A stretch of 64,000 bases of DNA from positions 62,001 through 126,000 of the forward strand of contig JAPXFQ010002742.1 in NCBI GenBank assembly GCA_028564705.1, written 5' to 3'. This document shows positions 36,184 through 46,649 of the stretch, piece by piece. Made by a program: the position numbers and the translations under genes. The notes under the pieces were generated by a model that searched no databases, had not been told where the DNA came from, and was given only the letters and a program-made list of their open reading frames with translations. Each line of letters opens with the position of its first letter. Position 1 is the first letter of the stretch. Origin of the DNA: Apricaphanius iberus. Its lineage: Eukaryota; Chordata; Actinopteri; Cyprinodontiformes; Aphaniidae.

Positions 36184-36900
36184 TTAGGGATGTCCCGAAA
36201 AGCATTTAAGGCCTCCAATCCCAATCCAATCTTTTAATCTAAAATCTAATCTGTTTTCGAGTACTGATCTGATATTTTGCCTTTAGTATTGGCATTTATA
36301 AAACTGAAATAGATTTTTAGCAAGTTACTCTACTTAACTTTTTAATATGACTATCATATGACACCAATAAGCATTACCATTATTGTGCTAAATTCCATGA
36401 AATCAAAATCTTACAGAGAGTTAAAGGTCAACTTCAGTTTGATATTTCAGACAAAAGTAAAAAGCAAAACACTTACTATTATATTTAAAAAAAGTATTTC
36501 CGGCAGGCTATATGCTGTATAAACTGTATAATTGTCGTTACCAATGCAATCTTTCAGTTTCAGGGCATTTTTTGACATTTCCATGTAAACTTGTTAAATT
36601 CTACACTTTTTGGTCTAAAAACATCTTAGTGCTGCTGCTCATGGCCCATGTGTGGCTACTGCGTTTGAATTTCCTGATTGGCTGAGAGCGGTACGTCTTT
36701 TCCATTTTCTACGTCACAGGCATGGTCTCAGAGAGACGTCCTCCCTCTCTCAGACACACTCGCCCTGCCCCGTTACGAGTTGAAATTGCTTATCTTGTGT
36801 GCCACGTGCACACCAAAGCTGTGCTGAGAGAAACAGAGTAAGCTGAACTCCGTATATCGCACTTTGGAGGACCACAACGGCTAAGTGGTTTAAGGCCATT
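36184..36900 (+). mobile_element. hAT-like element 5' part (TTAGGGATGTCCCGA terminus)
   Basis: TTAGGGATGTCCCGA at about 36185-36199 is a well-known terminus of vertebrate hAT-like nonautonomous elements, followed by AATC-repeat text ('cccaatccaatctttt'). The less AT-rich interior at 36640-36880 may belong to it. No matching right end was found and no transposase is seen, so the end is approximate. Confidence 0.5.
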
Positions 36901-36904
36901 AGTT

Positions 36905-38945
36905 ATAAACTATATCAGTTAAACACACCGTGAATAAGGAAACAAAAGCTGGCGTCATGGTTCCCTACAAAGCTTATTAGCAGAGGTTAGCGCTAGGCTC
37001 TCTGTGTTTGCCTGCTACTATACATGCTGTCGGCTTAAGGCAGTGCTGACTCAGCGCCCTTAGCCAACGGCTCAAACTGATACAGTGCTCCATAAAGCCT
37101 CCCTTTACCTCTGGTGGATGGCAGAGAAGAGACCTCATGATTTCTCCCTTTACCGGAGGTATACCATGTTGTCATAGTAGATGGTTAACATCTGCCCCTG
37201 ACTGAAGAGTTTTGTGCTCTCTCATAGATTTTCTTTTAAGATCTGTCCCATCAGACCCACAGCATGACACAACTGCCAACATTTTTGATGAAAGGGCTGA
37301 TGTGTTCAAAGTGCTGTATAGAGTTAAATCTTTATTATATGCATAAATCATTTTGCATGTAAACCAGAATGTTAGCACCTTCTTCCACGTGTTTGGTGTA
37401 TCCCCTACATGGCTTGTGGCAAACCTGTGAAGAGACCGTTTTCTTTGAACAGCAGCATTTTGTTTGTTGCTCATCAACAAAGGCTATATTTTTTATGTGT
37501 GTGACTAATAGTCACCCTGTCAGTAGATTCTCTCATTGAAACTGTGAAACCCTCTAGGTCCTCTCGAGTTACCAATGTAACTCCTTTTGACTGCTTTCCA
37601 TTTAATGCTCTCATTGCCTCACATGTTAGTTTAGGTGGATGGTTGTGTTTTCTTACATTTGGTGTGTTCTTTACTTATGATCTCTCTTTAATGCTCTAGG
37701 CCCTACGAGACCTGAAACACCGTAATACTTATATCAATATTGAATTAAACACCGTTGGAGTTTGTTTAATACTAGGTGACTACTGAGGGTTATTGGTTGC
37801 ACTGGATTGTATTTATAGTGGTATCAAAATAAAAAGGGAGTTGAATGTAAATTGATTTAAAAGAAATCGCTTTATTTGTAAAACTGTTTGAAAAACCATG
37901 TGTCATTTTCCTTCCATTTCATAAATAGGTATAGGTACCTTTTCAAGTGTTTCTTCTCCACCCATCATCCTGTATTCTAAACTCTACCTCACTAAGAATT
38001 GGTACAAAAGTGAATTTTCTTTGAAAAAGGAGGACATAGATTTAAAAAATTTACATTCCAGTACAATGCCATTACATCGTCATTTGGGCAGTTTGTGCAA
38101 GGCTGTGAAATGTTTTTTATCAGTTTATCAAAATATCATCCTTCTGTTCATGTATCATGAGTTTCCCCTTCTTTGTTATCTTCAACTTTATTTCTTATAC
38201 CTCTGATGGATGTAGTATAAACATATCCATTACGTTTGGAGGTGACCCATACAGTTCAACCTCTTCCTTGTGGGAAAATTATTCATCAACAATATCTGAA
38301 AACTATTTGAAGCAGGAAGCTCCCACTGGAAATTAAAGGTAATCTTTAAAATTTGCACTCAAATGGAACTGAAAGTAAACCTAAATATCAAGAGACTAAC
38401 TCTGTAAACACCAACAACACTTTTTTTCCCAATACAAATTGAAAAGTGGAAATATGTTGAATGGGAAAGGGATGACATTATACTGATCGCAAAGTCAGTG
38501 GGACCTTGGAGTTTGGAACATCTTGGAGGTGCTGCAGTGTAGGCTTCTGGGGTTTTTGCAGGCTTTTAATGCAACCAACTCTGATTTACACTAACCTGGG
38601 ATTTCAATGACATTGCAGCCGCTTGCCATTGCAGCTGTAGTCTGCGTAGATTGCAGAAAGGAAGCCTGTGGAAGCTAAACTTAGTCCAATTGGTAATTTG
38701 GTTAGTGCAATTTGGAAACACGCAAACACAAACTATGTTGCCTGCAGTAGCAAGTTCTGTCTAACCGACTAATATAGAGTACAGAGTGAAAGTCCTGCTT
38801 CCAGGATACAACTGGGATTGAGCACGGCGGTGACATAATTGAAATTGTGCGATTGTGTAGTTGGATTATAAGCCTCTAAATCACCCTGGAACAGAACAAA
38901 GAAGCACTTCTGAGATGTTCGGAACTCCGAGGGGAATAATATGAA
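36905..38945. other. No gene recognised
   Basis: Noncoding DNA. The frame at 37172-37480 (minus, 102 codons) has no recognisable domain. Confidence 0.45.
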
Positions 38946-38950
38946 CGATT

Positions 38951-39072
38951 AATATGGCCTGTATTTGTATAGCGCTTTACTTAGTCCTTACGGACCCCAA
39001 AGTGCTATACACTACATACAGTCATTCACCCATTCATACACTGGTGATCGCAATCCCCAGCTGCTCTGGCAA
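38951..39072 (+). repeat. Dispersed teleost repeat ('TGTATAGCGCTTT' family), copy 2
   Basis: 'aatatggcctgtatttgta' then TAGCGCTTTACTTAGTCC, 'acggaccccaaagtgc' and 'gtcattcacccattcata' match copies at 12105 and 41857. It is truncated and runs directly into a (CT)n tract. Confidence 0.75.
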
Positions 39073-39112
<40 letters not shown>

Positions 39113-39129
39113 ATCTCTCTCTCTCTCTC
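39073..39129 (+). repeat. (CT)n microsatellite with two interruptions
   Basis: CT units interrupted by GT and AT. Confidence 0.95.
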
Positions 39130-39134
39130 GGACA

Positions 39135-41705
39135 GATGCTTTTATCCTTGAATGGCTTTGCAAAAATGTTAATTTATCAGCTGGTTCCACTCTGTTGATC
39201 TTAACTGATTGGATGTGTGACGATAAAATATCTGATTCATTTGGTGCATGAATTTTACACAGAGATTGAAGCTAGTTTGTCACAATGGCAATAAGTATGT
39301 TTGGAGGATTGAATTTTGGTTTTCACCCAAAGAACAGTGTAACAGCTGTAAGACATTGTATTTTTATCACCATACTCAGTACCTTTTTCTTTGTCAGCCT
39401 TCTGTTTCACTCTACAAGGTGGGAGGATTAATTTAAATGTATTTATGATTGAATTTAAATAGCTTTTATGTTGGAAAGTGCCTTGACAGTTTGGGCGTTC
39501 CCACAATACAAACTGATTCTGAAATGGATAATAGGTGCTAACATTCGATCTCTGGAACCTCAGCCTTATTAAAAAAAAATCCACTTTGCTTAAAATCAGC
39601 AGCCAGATTGCTTTCCAACTTGAAAGATCTAGCAATTCTACAAAAAAGAAGCACCATCCAGTAACTGTTAAACTGAAGACTTGTTGATGGCTAGAAAAGG
39701 TGCAGCTTGCCAAGGGAAACTAAAATACAAGCATTAAGTCTGCATGTTCTACCATTCCAGCCATGAAAAAGAACCACTAAAAGAAAACACTAAAAAGGGG
39801 TGATGGGGGGGGGGGGTATTCCAAAAAGCCAAACATAAAATGATTATGAGGCCTTACGAACTTTTTGTGAAATTATTACAACACTAAGGTAATCTAGATT
39901 TAATAATAGAAAGACAAGTTATTGTGCTAAAGTGCTAATAAAGATTTGATGTGAGGAGCAATACTTCCTGAAAAGTATTGCTTTAATCTTAAACCAATTT
40001 TGGCTTTATGAAGAAATTCATCATGAAACATCTTGCAGTGTTAAAGAATAATATGAAGCTTGTGTCCTGCTTTCAAAGAAAAAACTAAGGACATGGACTG
40101 CAGCTGTAAGTCACCTTGGTCCACCTCAAAAATTGGTTTGAGGTTTGCAACCCTAGTGGTCACAGACAAAAACGATGTTGCTTGATTGCCAGATACAGCA
40201 TAATTTTCCTAGCTCTTGTCTTAACCTTCTCAAACCTTGACCTTATCCTGAACTGCAATAAACAATGACATCTTCAGACTACTTGATGTCTGGAGATGTA
40301 TAATTGAGTACACTTGTACAATTGTGTTGGCTGGATCTTCAGTGATGCAAATTGTAGTGGATTCTTTTTCATTTAAATATTATAATAATTAAAATATTTA
40401 TTAACTCAGCCTCTATTTGCTTTAGGGAAAATTATCTCTAATTACATCACTCAACTGTTAATTTTATATTACTGGCCCATGTCCCCTTGATAAGCTTAAC
40501 TTCAGCTTTCAGGAAATCCACAGGAGAGTTTCCATTCTTGAAAAATAAATTCTGACTGGAAATGGCCGAACAACATCTAACTCAGCTAATGATCTCTTTC
40601 CTGGTGCATACTCGACTTGTGAAAAAAACATTCACATTTAATTGAGGGAGTAGGTCTTTTGCTGTGGGCTTGTTAAAGCATCCAACGTGTGTTCCAGTTT
40701 TACCCACTGTCTAAACAGTAAATGAGCATTCAGTAAATTTTAATCAGCAGCATGTGTCAGCCTTAGGTCGCAGCAGAACAGTAATGAAATATGTTTACCG
40801 ATAATTACACATTCCCTGTTTGTTTAGGTGTTAAAACAATTCTGCAGAGAGCATGCTTGAATGCAGCAACATGCACTTCTCCGGTACTCCTATATAGTAC
40901 TCCACTGTTGTGCAAAGAGCTGCCCTATACGAGGCGCTGGGGAATCCCCATTGCTCAAGAGCACATCAGTGTAGTAGCCGTATTCTAAAGAGATTGCTAC
41001 TGTAGCAGTTTCTCTGTTGCTGTTTTCACATTCTAATGAATTTTTGTTTGATAATCCGAGGTTCTGGTTTCAAAAAAGTATTTAAAGCTCCTAACCAGTC
41101 ATTCTGCAATTAACTGCTGTTTATTCTACACATTCATATTTCTTCCATAGGATAAAGTTACCCTTTCATGAATACACATAATTCAATGTGGAAACCACAA
41201 CGTTTCCATTAGCTGTAGGGATGAACAAGTAGTTGTTTTCACTTCCAGGTGGAAATCAGCATCTTCTTTAGCTATTTCAGCATCTTAAGCATTCTCAGGT
41301 CCCTTGGGAACTTCTGCTCAACAGTCATTACATCAACCCTATGCCCACCTTTTCTTTTCTGTAAGACTTTTATAGGCTTTGTCAGTTGCATTATCCTCAT
41401 TTGACTCGGATATTAGCTCCACTACCTTACCTATAGGTCTCAATGTTATGCACTCACTTCAGCTATACAAAGCCATTACATGTCATTCTGTTTACTTAAC
41501 TTGTTTGATACAGTTCTATTAGAAAACAAAATACAATAAAACAGAAAGCTGTTTTTTTGTATTTTAAACAGCAGTAAATGTTAAAATGACCATATAAATT
41601 CTAGTTCAGTTGTGATACGGGAAACCCATTTTAATAAATAAAAGATGACTTGCACTTTTCTCATAAATCTAAATTGAAATTTCCTCCAAACTTAAATTTA
41701 TAAAT
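39135..41705. other. No gene recognised; G12 run at 39805-39816
   Basis: Noncoding DNA. The 152-codon minus frame at 39255-39713 has no domain and is AT-rich. The part 40905-40965 ('gaggcgctggggaatc', 'gctcaagagcacatca') resembles the end of the 'TATAGCGC' repeat family. Confidence 0.45.
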
Positions 41706-41709
41706 AAAT

Positions 41710-41858
41710 ATGTTAAATCGCCTGTGATGGACTGGCGACCTGTCCAGGGTCTACCCCGCCTCTCGCCCGTTGACAGCTGGAGATAGGCACCAGCCCCCCG
41801 CGACCCCTGGAGGATTAAGCGGTTCAGAAAATGGTTGGATGGATGGATGTTAAATCGC
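41710..41858 (+). mobile_element. Retroposon tail copy 1 (125 bp insert) with 12 bp TSD
   Basis: ATGTTAAATCGC occurs at 41710-41721 and 41847-41858 and flanks an insert at 41722-41846. The insert begins CTGTGATGGACTGGCGACC and ends (GGAT)n after 'aagcggttcagaaaatgg'. It begins at exactly the same base of the unit as the copy at 28397-28506. The right TSD abuts the start of the next repeat, so this insertion went in beside or into that repeat. Confidence 0.9.
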
Positions 41859-42180
41859 TTGGATTTGTATAGCGCTTTGCTTAGTCCCCACGGACCCCAT
41901 AGCACTTTAGACTACATTAAGTCATTCACTCATTAACACACACAGTTACACACTGATGATGGAAGGCTACGCTGTAGCCACAGCTGCCCTGGGTCCTACT
42001 GACAGAGGCGAGGCTGCCGAACACTAGCACCACCAGGCCTTCTGACCACCACCAATATGCAATCGGTGAAGTGTCTTGCCCAAGGACACCAAAACTAAGA
42101 CCGTCATAGCCGGGGCTCAGACAAGCAAACCCCACGATTACAAGATAATTTCCGAACTCCCGAGACACGGTCGTCCCAAA
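41857..42180 (+). repeat. Dispersed teleost repeat ('TGTATAGCGCTTT' family), copy 3, longest
   Basis: The most complete copy: 'ggatttgtatagcgctttgc', 'cccacggaccccatagcac', 'agtcattcactcatt', 'gaagtgtcttgcccaagg' and a 3' part near 'cgaactcccgagacacgg'. This is a widespread fish short interspersed repeat. The opposite-strand 80-codon frame at 41926-42168 is an artefact of it. Confidence 0.75.
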
Positions 42181-42189
42181 ATACTGTAT

Positions 42190-43030
42190 GCCATTCTATA
42201 GCTGTATGTTAATCTTTTCAATATTTTCCTTTGACGTCCCCTATTACGTCCCTATATTTTTTATAGGGGAATAGACCGTATAGGGGAATACGTCAGGGAT
42301 GCATTTTTTGTTGTTGTTTTCCAAGGTGTAATGCTGTTCTATAATAAACAGCCATACAGCAGAAGAGCAAATTATTCAAAATTATATTTTAGTTCTTGAT
42401 TCAATTTTTGTAGCATATATCTTGCCAAAGAGCATCTTTTAGTGGCATTAAATCAAACTATGCTTTTCCTGTTTTTACGTTCATTATAGTTAAACAAAAA
42501 TTACTTGAATTTGAGATAATGATTAAATAATGTTTTAGGAGTTTCCTGAAATCTGAATTTCACATCTGCAAAGATTACTGTGTCATGAAACAATTTCAAA
42601 CTGACCAAATGACGATGTAATGGCATTGTAAGCTTGTAGAGGAATTCAAAATATCTGAATTCATTTGAATACATGTCGGCATATATATTTAAAAGTAAAT
42701 CTCAAACACATTGCTTCCCTGCATGACACCATGGGAAAACTCAAACAAATAAGCTCCACATTCCTGGTCCATCCCTGGGCAGATGCCTGAAGGTGCCATG
42801 GTCATGTAATTTAACAATTGTATGCAATTGTAAATAGCATGGCAATTTTCATTGATTGGGAGAGGATCTGCGTCACACAGATGAAGTATTGTGATGAAAA
42901 ATGTCTGTATTTATCCCAGAGCAAAAGGAGAAAAAACCGTGTGGCAATGAGAAGAGTGTCATTATCCGGAGTGAAAAGTTCTGACTCAAAAGCAACACAG
43001 AAATCCCCAATCATAGTTTGCTCACGTGCC
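42190..43030. other. No gene; palindromic patch at 42231-42296
   Basis: TGACGTCCCC..., CCCTAT, ATAGGGGAATA and ATAGGGGAATACGTCA form overlapping inverted repeats at 42232-42296. The rest is noncoding and AT-rich. Confidence 0.45.
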
Positions 43031-43032
43031 TG

Positions 43033-43064
43033 AGAATCAGAATCAGAATCAGAATCAGAATCAG
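43033..43064 (+). repeat. Hexamer tail of the LINE, (AATCAG)5
   Basis: Five GAATCA-type hexamers, read as TTCTGA on the LINE strand, mark the 3' end. The adjoining 'tttattggccaagtatg' is the conserved 3' UTR segment. Such short tandem tails are how L2/CR1-type LINEs end instead of poly-A. Confidence 0.9.
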
Positions 43065-43245
43065 TTTATTGGCCAAGTATGTCACATACAATGAATTTGA
43101 CTTCGGCAAACTTTTTTCTCCAGTACAGAACTTGAATAAGTGAAATAAAAAAAGAAAAAAAGAAAAATAAGAACAAAAATAAGTAAAAATACAAATAAAT
43201 ATCAGATCGTAAATAATAAAGGATAATATATACACCAAGCCGGGG

Positions 43246-43775
43246 TTATTTTACAGTGAGTATGTACAGAAGTGCAGAGTTATAGTTTATTGTTATGTGA
43301 GTGCACTCACACACTGTGACTAGACAGAGTTCGTCATAGCGACAGCCTGGGGGAAAAAACTGTTTTTTGTGTCGGGTGGTTTTGGCGTACAACGCTCTGT
43401 AACGCCGACCTGAGGGGAGGAGCCTAAACAGATTGTGGCCAGGGTGTGAGGGGTCAGTGGTGATTTTCCTGGCCCGCTTCCTGACCCTGGCCCGGAATAG
43501 GTCCTGAATGGAGGGACGATCGGTTCCTATGATCCTCTCTGCAGTCCTGACTGTTCTCTGCAGTCTGTCCTTGTCTTGCCTGGTGACGGATCCGAACCAG
43601 ACAGAGATGGATGAGGTCAGGACAGACTGGACTATTGCTGTGTAGAAGATGATCAGCAGCTCCTGGGGCAGGTTGAAATTCCTGAGCTGACGCAGAAAGT
43701 ACAGCCTTTGCTGGGCCTTTTTCCTTATTATGTTGATGTGTGAGGTCCACTTCAGGTCCCGTGTGATGGTGGATC
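43246..43775 (-). pseudogene. LINE ORF C-terminal domain (after second frameshift)
   Basis: Continues the reverse transcriptase protein in another frame with STITRDLKWTSHIN, KKAQQRLYFLRQLRNFN, FYTAIVQSVLTSSISVWFG and RLQRTVRTAERIIG, and the characteristic L2-type end HPGHNLFRLLPSGRRYRAL...FFPPG, stopping at 43246. The text upstream of 43775 in this frame is out-of-frame. One base is missing between 43775 and 43776 (plus strand GGATCTAGG where GGATCCTAGG would keep the frame). Confidence 0.85.
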
Positions 43776-45116
43776 TAGGAACCTGAAAGACTCCACTGTG
43801 GGGACTGGCTTGTTGAGGATCATGAGAGGAGATGTTGATGGTGGTCTCTTCCTGAAGTCCACTGTCATCTCCACAGTTTTGAGCGGGTTTAGCTCCAGGT
43901 GGTTCTGACTGCACCAGAGAACCAGCTGTTCCACTTCCTTTCTGTACACAGACTCGTCGCCGTCGCGGATGAGTCCAATGACGGTGGAGTCATCTGCAAA
44001 CTTCAGGAGTTTCACAGAAGGGTCCCTCGACGTGCAGTCAGTGGTGTAAAGGGAGAAGAGCAGTGGGGAGAGAACACATCCCTGGGGGGCGCCGATGCTA
44101 AGGGAACGGGAGCTGGATGTGAACTTACCCAGTCTCACCTGCTGCCTCCTGTCAGTCAGGAAACTGGTAATCCACTGACAGGTGGATGGAGGCACGGTGA
44201 GCTGGGACAGTTTTTGGTGGAGGAGCTCTGGGACAATGGTGTTAAACGCAGAGCTGAAGTCCACAAACAGGACCCGAGCGTAGGTACCTGCAGAGTCTAG
44301 ATGGTGCAGGATGTAGTGTAGAGCCATGTTGACGGCATCATCCACTGACCTGTTTGATCTGTAGGCGAACTGCAGGGGGTCTAGCAGGGGATCTGTGATG
44401 TCCTTCAGGTGGGTCAGTACCAGACCCTCAAAGGATTTCATGACCACAGATGTTAGGGCAACTGGTCTGTAGTCATTTAATCCAGTGACTGGGGACTTCT
44501 TGGGAACCGGTATGATGGTGGAGCGTTTGAGGCAGGAGGGGACCTCACACAGCTCCAGGGAGTTATTGAAGATCTGGGTGAAGATGGGAGCCAGCTGGTC
44601 AGCACAGAATTTCAGACAGGCTGGGGACACTCCGTCTGGTCCCTGAGCCTTTTTAATTTTCTGTCTCTGAAATAGCTGGCGCACGTCCTGTTCGCAGATC
44701 GTCAAGGCAGGTACGTGGGTGGTTTGGGGTGAAGCTGGGTCTTTTGTGATGGAGATGGTGGGGGAGGTGGGAGGTGTGAAAGTCTTTTCAAACCTGGAAA
44801 AGAAGTCGTTGAGGTCCTCAGCCAGGCGGGGGCTCTCCACAGGGTGGGGGGATGGTCTCCTACAGTTAGTAATGGTCTGCAGGTAGCTCCAAACTGCAGA
44901 GGGGTCGTTAGCAGAAAAACGGTCCTTAAGCTTAGCACTGTAGTTCCTCTGTGCTGCTTTGATCCCTCTTGTCAGCTGGTTCCTGGCCTGTTTGTACAGG
45001 TCCCGATCCCCACTCCTGTAGGCCTCCTCCTTGTCCTGGCGTAGCCGTCTCAGTTCTGCAGTGAACCACGGTTTATTGTTTATGAATGAGCAGAAGGTTT
45101 TGGTCTGCACACACAT
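43752..45116 (-). pseudogene. LINE reverse transcriptase domain
   Basis: A 454-codon frame holding most of the reverse transcriptase. Visible motifs: NKPWFTAELRRLR at the N-terminus; KIKKAQGPDGVSP (residues ~153-165); RPVALTSVVMKSFEG (~217-231); QFAYRSNRSVDDAV (~249-262); FVDFSSAFN with the first catalytic Asp at 286; GAPQGCVLSPLLF (342-354); the FADD box (373-376); and LELNPLKT (~408). All catalytic residues are intact. The true end is lost: the frame ends SFRFLDPPSHGT because one base is missing near 43775. The first Met shown lies inside the polyprotein and is not a natural start. Reverse transcriptase copies LINE RNA at the nicked target. Confidence 0.92.
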
Positions 45117-45120
45117 GTCC

Positions 45121-45477
45121 TCACAAAAAGCTGATGTAGGATGTCACAGTGTCGGTCAGTTCATCCAGGGATGAAGCCGCTGCTTCAAAGACGCTCCAAT
45201 CAGTGCAGTCAAAGCAGGCCTGTAGCTGCATCTTTGACTCATCAGTCCATCTCCTCACAGTTCTTACTACAGGCTTAGCAGATTTCAGCTTCTGCTTGTA
45301 AGATGGGATGAGGTGGACCAGGCAGTGGTCGGAAAGTCCCAAAGCAGCACGGGGGACAGAGCGATATGCATTTTTTATTGTGGTGTAGCAGTGATCTAAA
45401 GTGTTCATGTCCCTGGTGGGACACGTCACATGTTGTTTATATTTAGGCAGTTCGAGTTTGAGAACTTGAACTGCAGA
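45121..45477 (-). pseudogene. LINE endonuclease C-terminal part and linker (shifted frame)
   Basis: This frame picks up after the GDFN lesion with LELPKYKQHVTCPTRD, then TLDHCYTTIK and the LSDH motif carrying the endonuclease catalytic His. It continues into the linker (VVRTVRRWTDES, ACFDCTDW) and stops at SYISFL. The stop results from an extra base in a five-A run on the plus strand (45126-45130). Removing one base would rejoin it to the next frame. Codons upstream of 45477 in this frame are out-of-frame noise. Confidence 0.85.
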
Positions 45478-46223
45478 GAGTCCGGGTGATTTTTCTCCAC
45501 GTCTGTGATCTGATCGGCGAGGTGATGTAATGCCTCCGTCACACACGCCTGCGGTGGAATGTATACAGCGACCAGCACAAACGAGGCGAACTCCCGCGGT
45601 GAATAAAATGGTCTACAGTTTATGAAGAACGACTCAAGGTGAGGGCTGCATGTCTTCTTTAACACTGTGACATCTGTGCACCAACCTTCGTTAATGTAGA
45701 AGCACGTTCCACCTCCCTTTAATTTCCCAGTCAGCTCCGCGCAGCGGTCCGCTCTGAACAGCTGGAAGCCTGGCAGCTTTAGAGCGCTGTCCGGGATGAG
45801 TTCACTGGACCAGGTTTCAGTGAAGCAAAAGGCGGCAGAACGACTAAAGTCTGAGTTCTTGGATAGGAGAAGGAGCAATTCATCCATTTTGTTAGGCAGA
45901 GAGCGGACGTTCCCCAGGTGTATGGATGGGAGAGCGGTGCGTAATCCCCGCTGTCGCAGCTTGACGAGCACACCAGCCCGATTCCCGCGTCGTCGTCTCC
46001 GTCTAAATCCACAGAACGCTGCTGCTCCTCCGATCAGAATCTCCATAAAGCAGCCAGGTTGTGTAAAGACCGGTGAAAAAAGTCCGGCACTGGATAGCCC
46101 AATTTTTAAAAGTTCCTCTCTGCTAATTTTAATAGCAGAGGGAGTGCAGAAAACTACGCAAAAGAGTAAAACAGTAACTAGTACCAGAGAGCGAAGTGCC
46201 GAGGCGTCCATACGCGGCGCCAT
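45426..46223 (-). pseudogene. LINE endonuclease domain, 5' half of ORF
   Basis: The first 248 or so codons are real. An unusual N-terminus has a hydrophobic stretch (residues ~11-27) and a run of arginines (~74-79). The APE endonuclease motifs follow: LGNVRSLPNKMDEL (103-116), TETW with the catalytic Glu (135-138), GGGTCFYI (170-177) and YIPP (211-214). Soon after residue 240 the frame leaves the conserved sequence: the expected GDFN motif is absent and the last residues (QFKFSNSN...) are unrelated. The endonuclease nicks target DNA to prime reverse transcription, so loss of GDFN should abolish activity. The start is chosen as the first ATG of the conserved frame. A second ATG lies three codons on. 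Confidence 0.85.
45447..45474. repeat. 28 bp inverted repeat at the LINE endonuclease lesion
   Basis: Arms 45447-45458 and 45463-45474 (GCAGTTCGAGTT and AACTTGAACTGC) pair at 11 of 12 positions around TGAG. It sits exactly where the GDFN-coding DNA should be, so it looks like a repair product. Confidence 0.75.
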
Positions 46224-46364
46224 CTTGCATCATAATCTGAGGTCAAAGACCTTACATTTTCAAGACCTGTCGTTTAGCCTGAAGAAAAAATTGACCTGTC
46301 AATAATGACCACTACTACACTAAAACTTACAAGTCTGAATTAACTTTACACCTTTCAAAATAGA

Positions 46365-46645
46365 TGGCATCATGAGAAAAGAACATTATGTGGAAGTACT
46401 GAAGCAAAATCTGGAGATCAGTCAGGAAGTTAAAGCTTTTTAGAAAATCCATTGGTAATGGGTCTCCTAAGGGGTCAATAACCCTAAACATACCACCAAA
46501 TAAAACACAAAGGTGCCTAAGGACAACAAAGTTAATGCTTTGGAATGGCCAACACAAAGTCTCTTCTCAATCGTCAATAAATTTGAGGGTAGAGCTGGAA
46601 AGGTGTCTGATTGTAAGTCGACCTTCAAACCAATAGATTTTTTTA
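46365..46645 (+). pseudogene. Tc1-like transposase C-terminal scrap
   Basis: The plus-strand text from 'gatggcatcatgagaaaag' through 'ctgaagcaaaatctgg', 'aggaagttaaagcttttt', 'ataaccctaaacatacc', 'aaggacaacaaagttaatg', 'tggaatggccaacacaaag' and 'tgagggtagagctggaaag' follows, in order, the second half of a Tc1-like transposase gene. The QxDNDPKH-type block has its catalytic Asp codon changed to Val (about 46468), and the WPSQSPDLNPIE-type block is scrambled. Frames are broken. It lies just outside the 5' end of the L2 LINE, which may have inserted near or into it. Confidence 0.75.
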
Positions 46646-46649
46646 CTAC

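Larger units (their letters stand above)
43033..46240 (-). mobile_element. L2/CR1-type LINE, nearly full-length, inactive
   Basis: A non-LTR retrotransposon on the minus strand. From its 5' end (right) it has a start ATG in an AAGATGGCGCC context (46221-46223), an APE-type endonuclease, a linker, a reverse transcriptase, a C-terminal domain, a short 3' UTR, and a tail of TTCTGA units. Similarity to fish L2-type elements is by recognition of conserved peptides. Reading frame is lost at three points (about 45450-45475, 45126-45130, 43775), so no full protein can be made. The element is much richer in CpG than its flanks, which suggests fairly recent insertion. No target duplication was seen, in line with this clade's usual lack of long ones. 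It has no neighbouring partner genes. Confidence 0.9.

Noticed and set aside
35443..36187. Plus-strand frames of 120 and 116 codons
   Set aside because: They are the opposite strand of the R2/R4-type pseudogene, where conserved peptides are readable on the minus strand.
39255..39713. 152-codon minus-strand frame
   Set aside because: AT-rich, no domain or homology I can recognise; overlaps a plus-strand frame.
43033..43064. CRISPR-like short direct repeats
   Set aside because: The hexamers are contiguous with no spacers and mark the 3' tail of a LINE; the genome is vertebrate.
43899..44300. Plus-strand 133-codon frame within the LINE
   Set aside because: Antisense shadow of the reverse transcriptase gene.
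45796..46305. Plus-strand 169-codon frame
   Set aside because: Antisense shadow of the LINE endonuclease frame and its 5' end.
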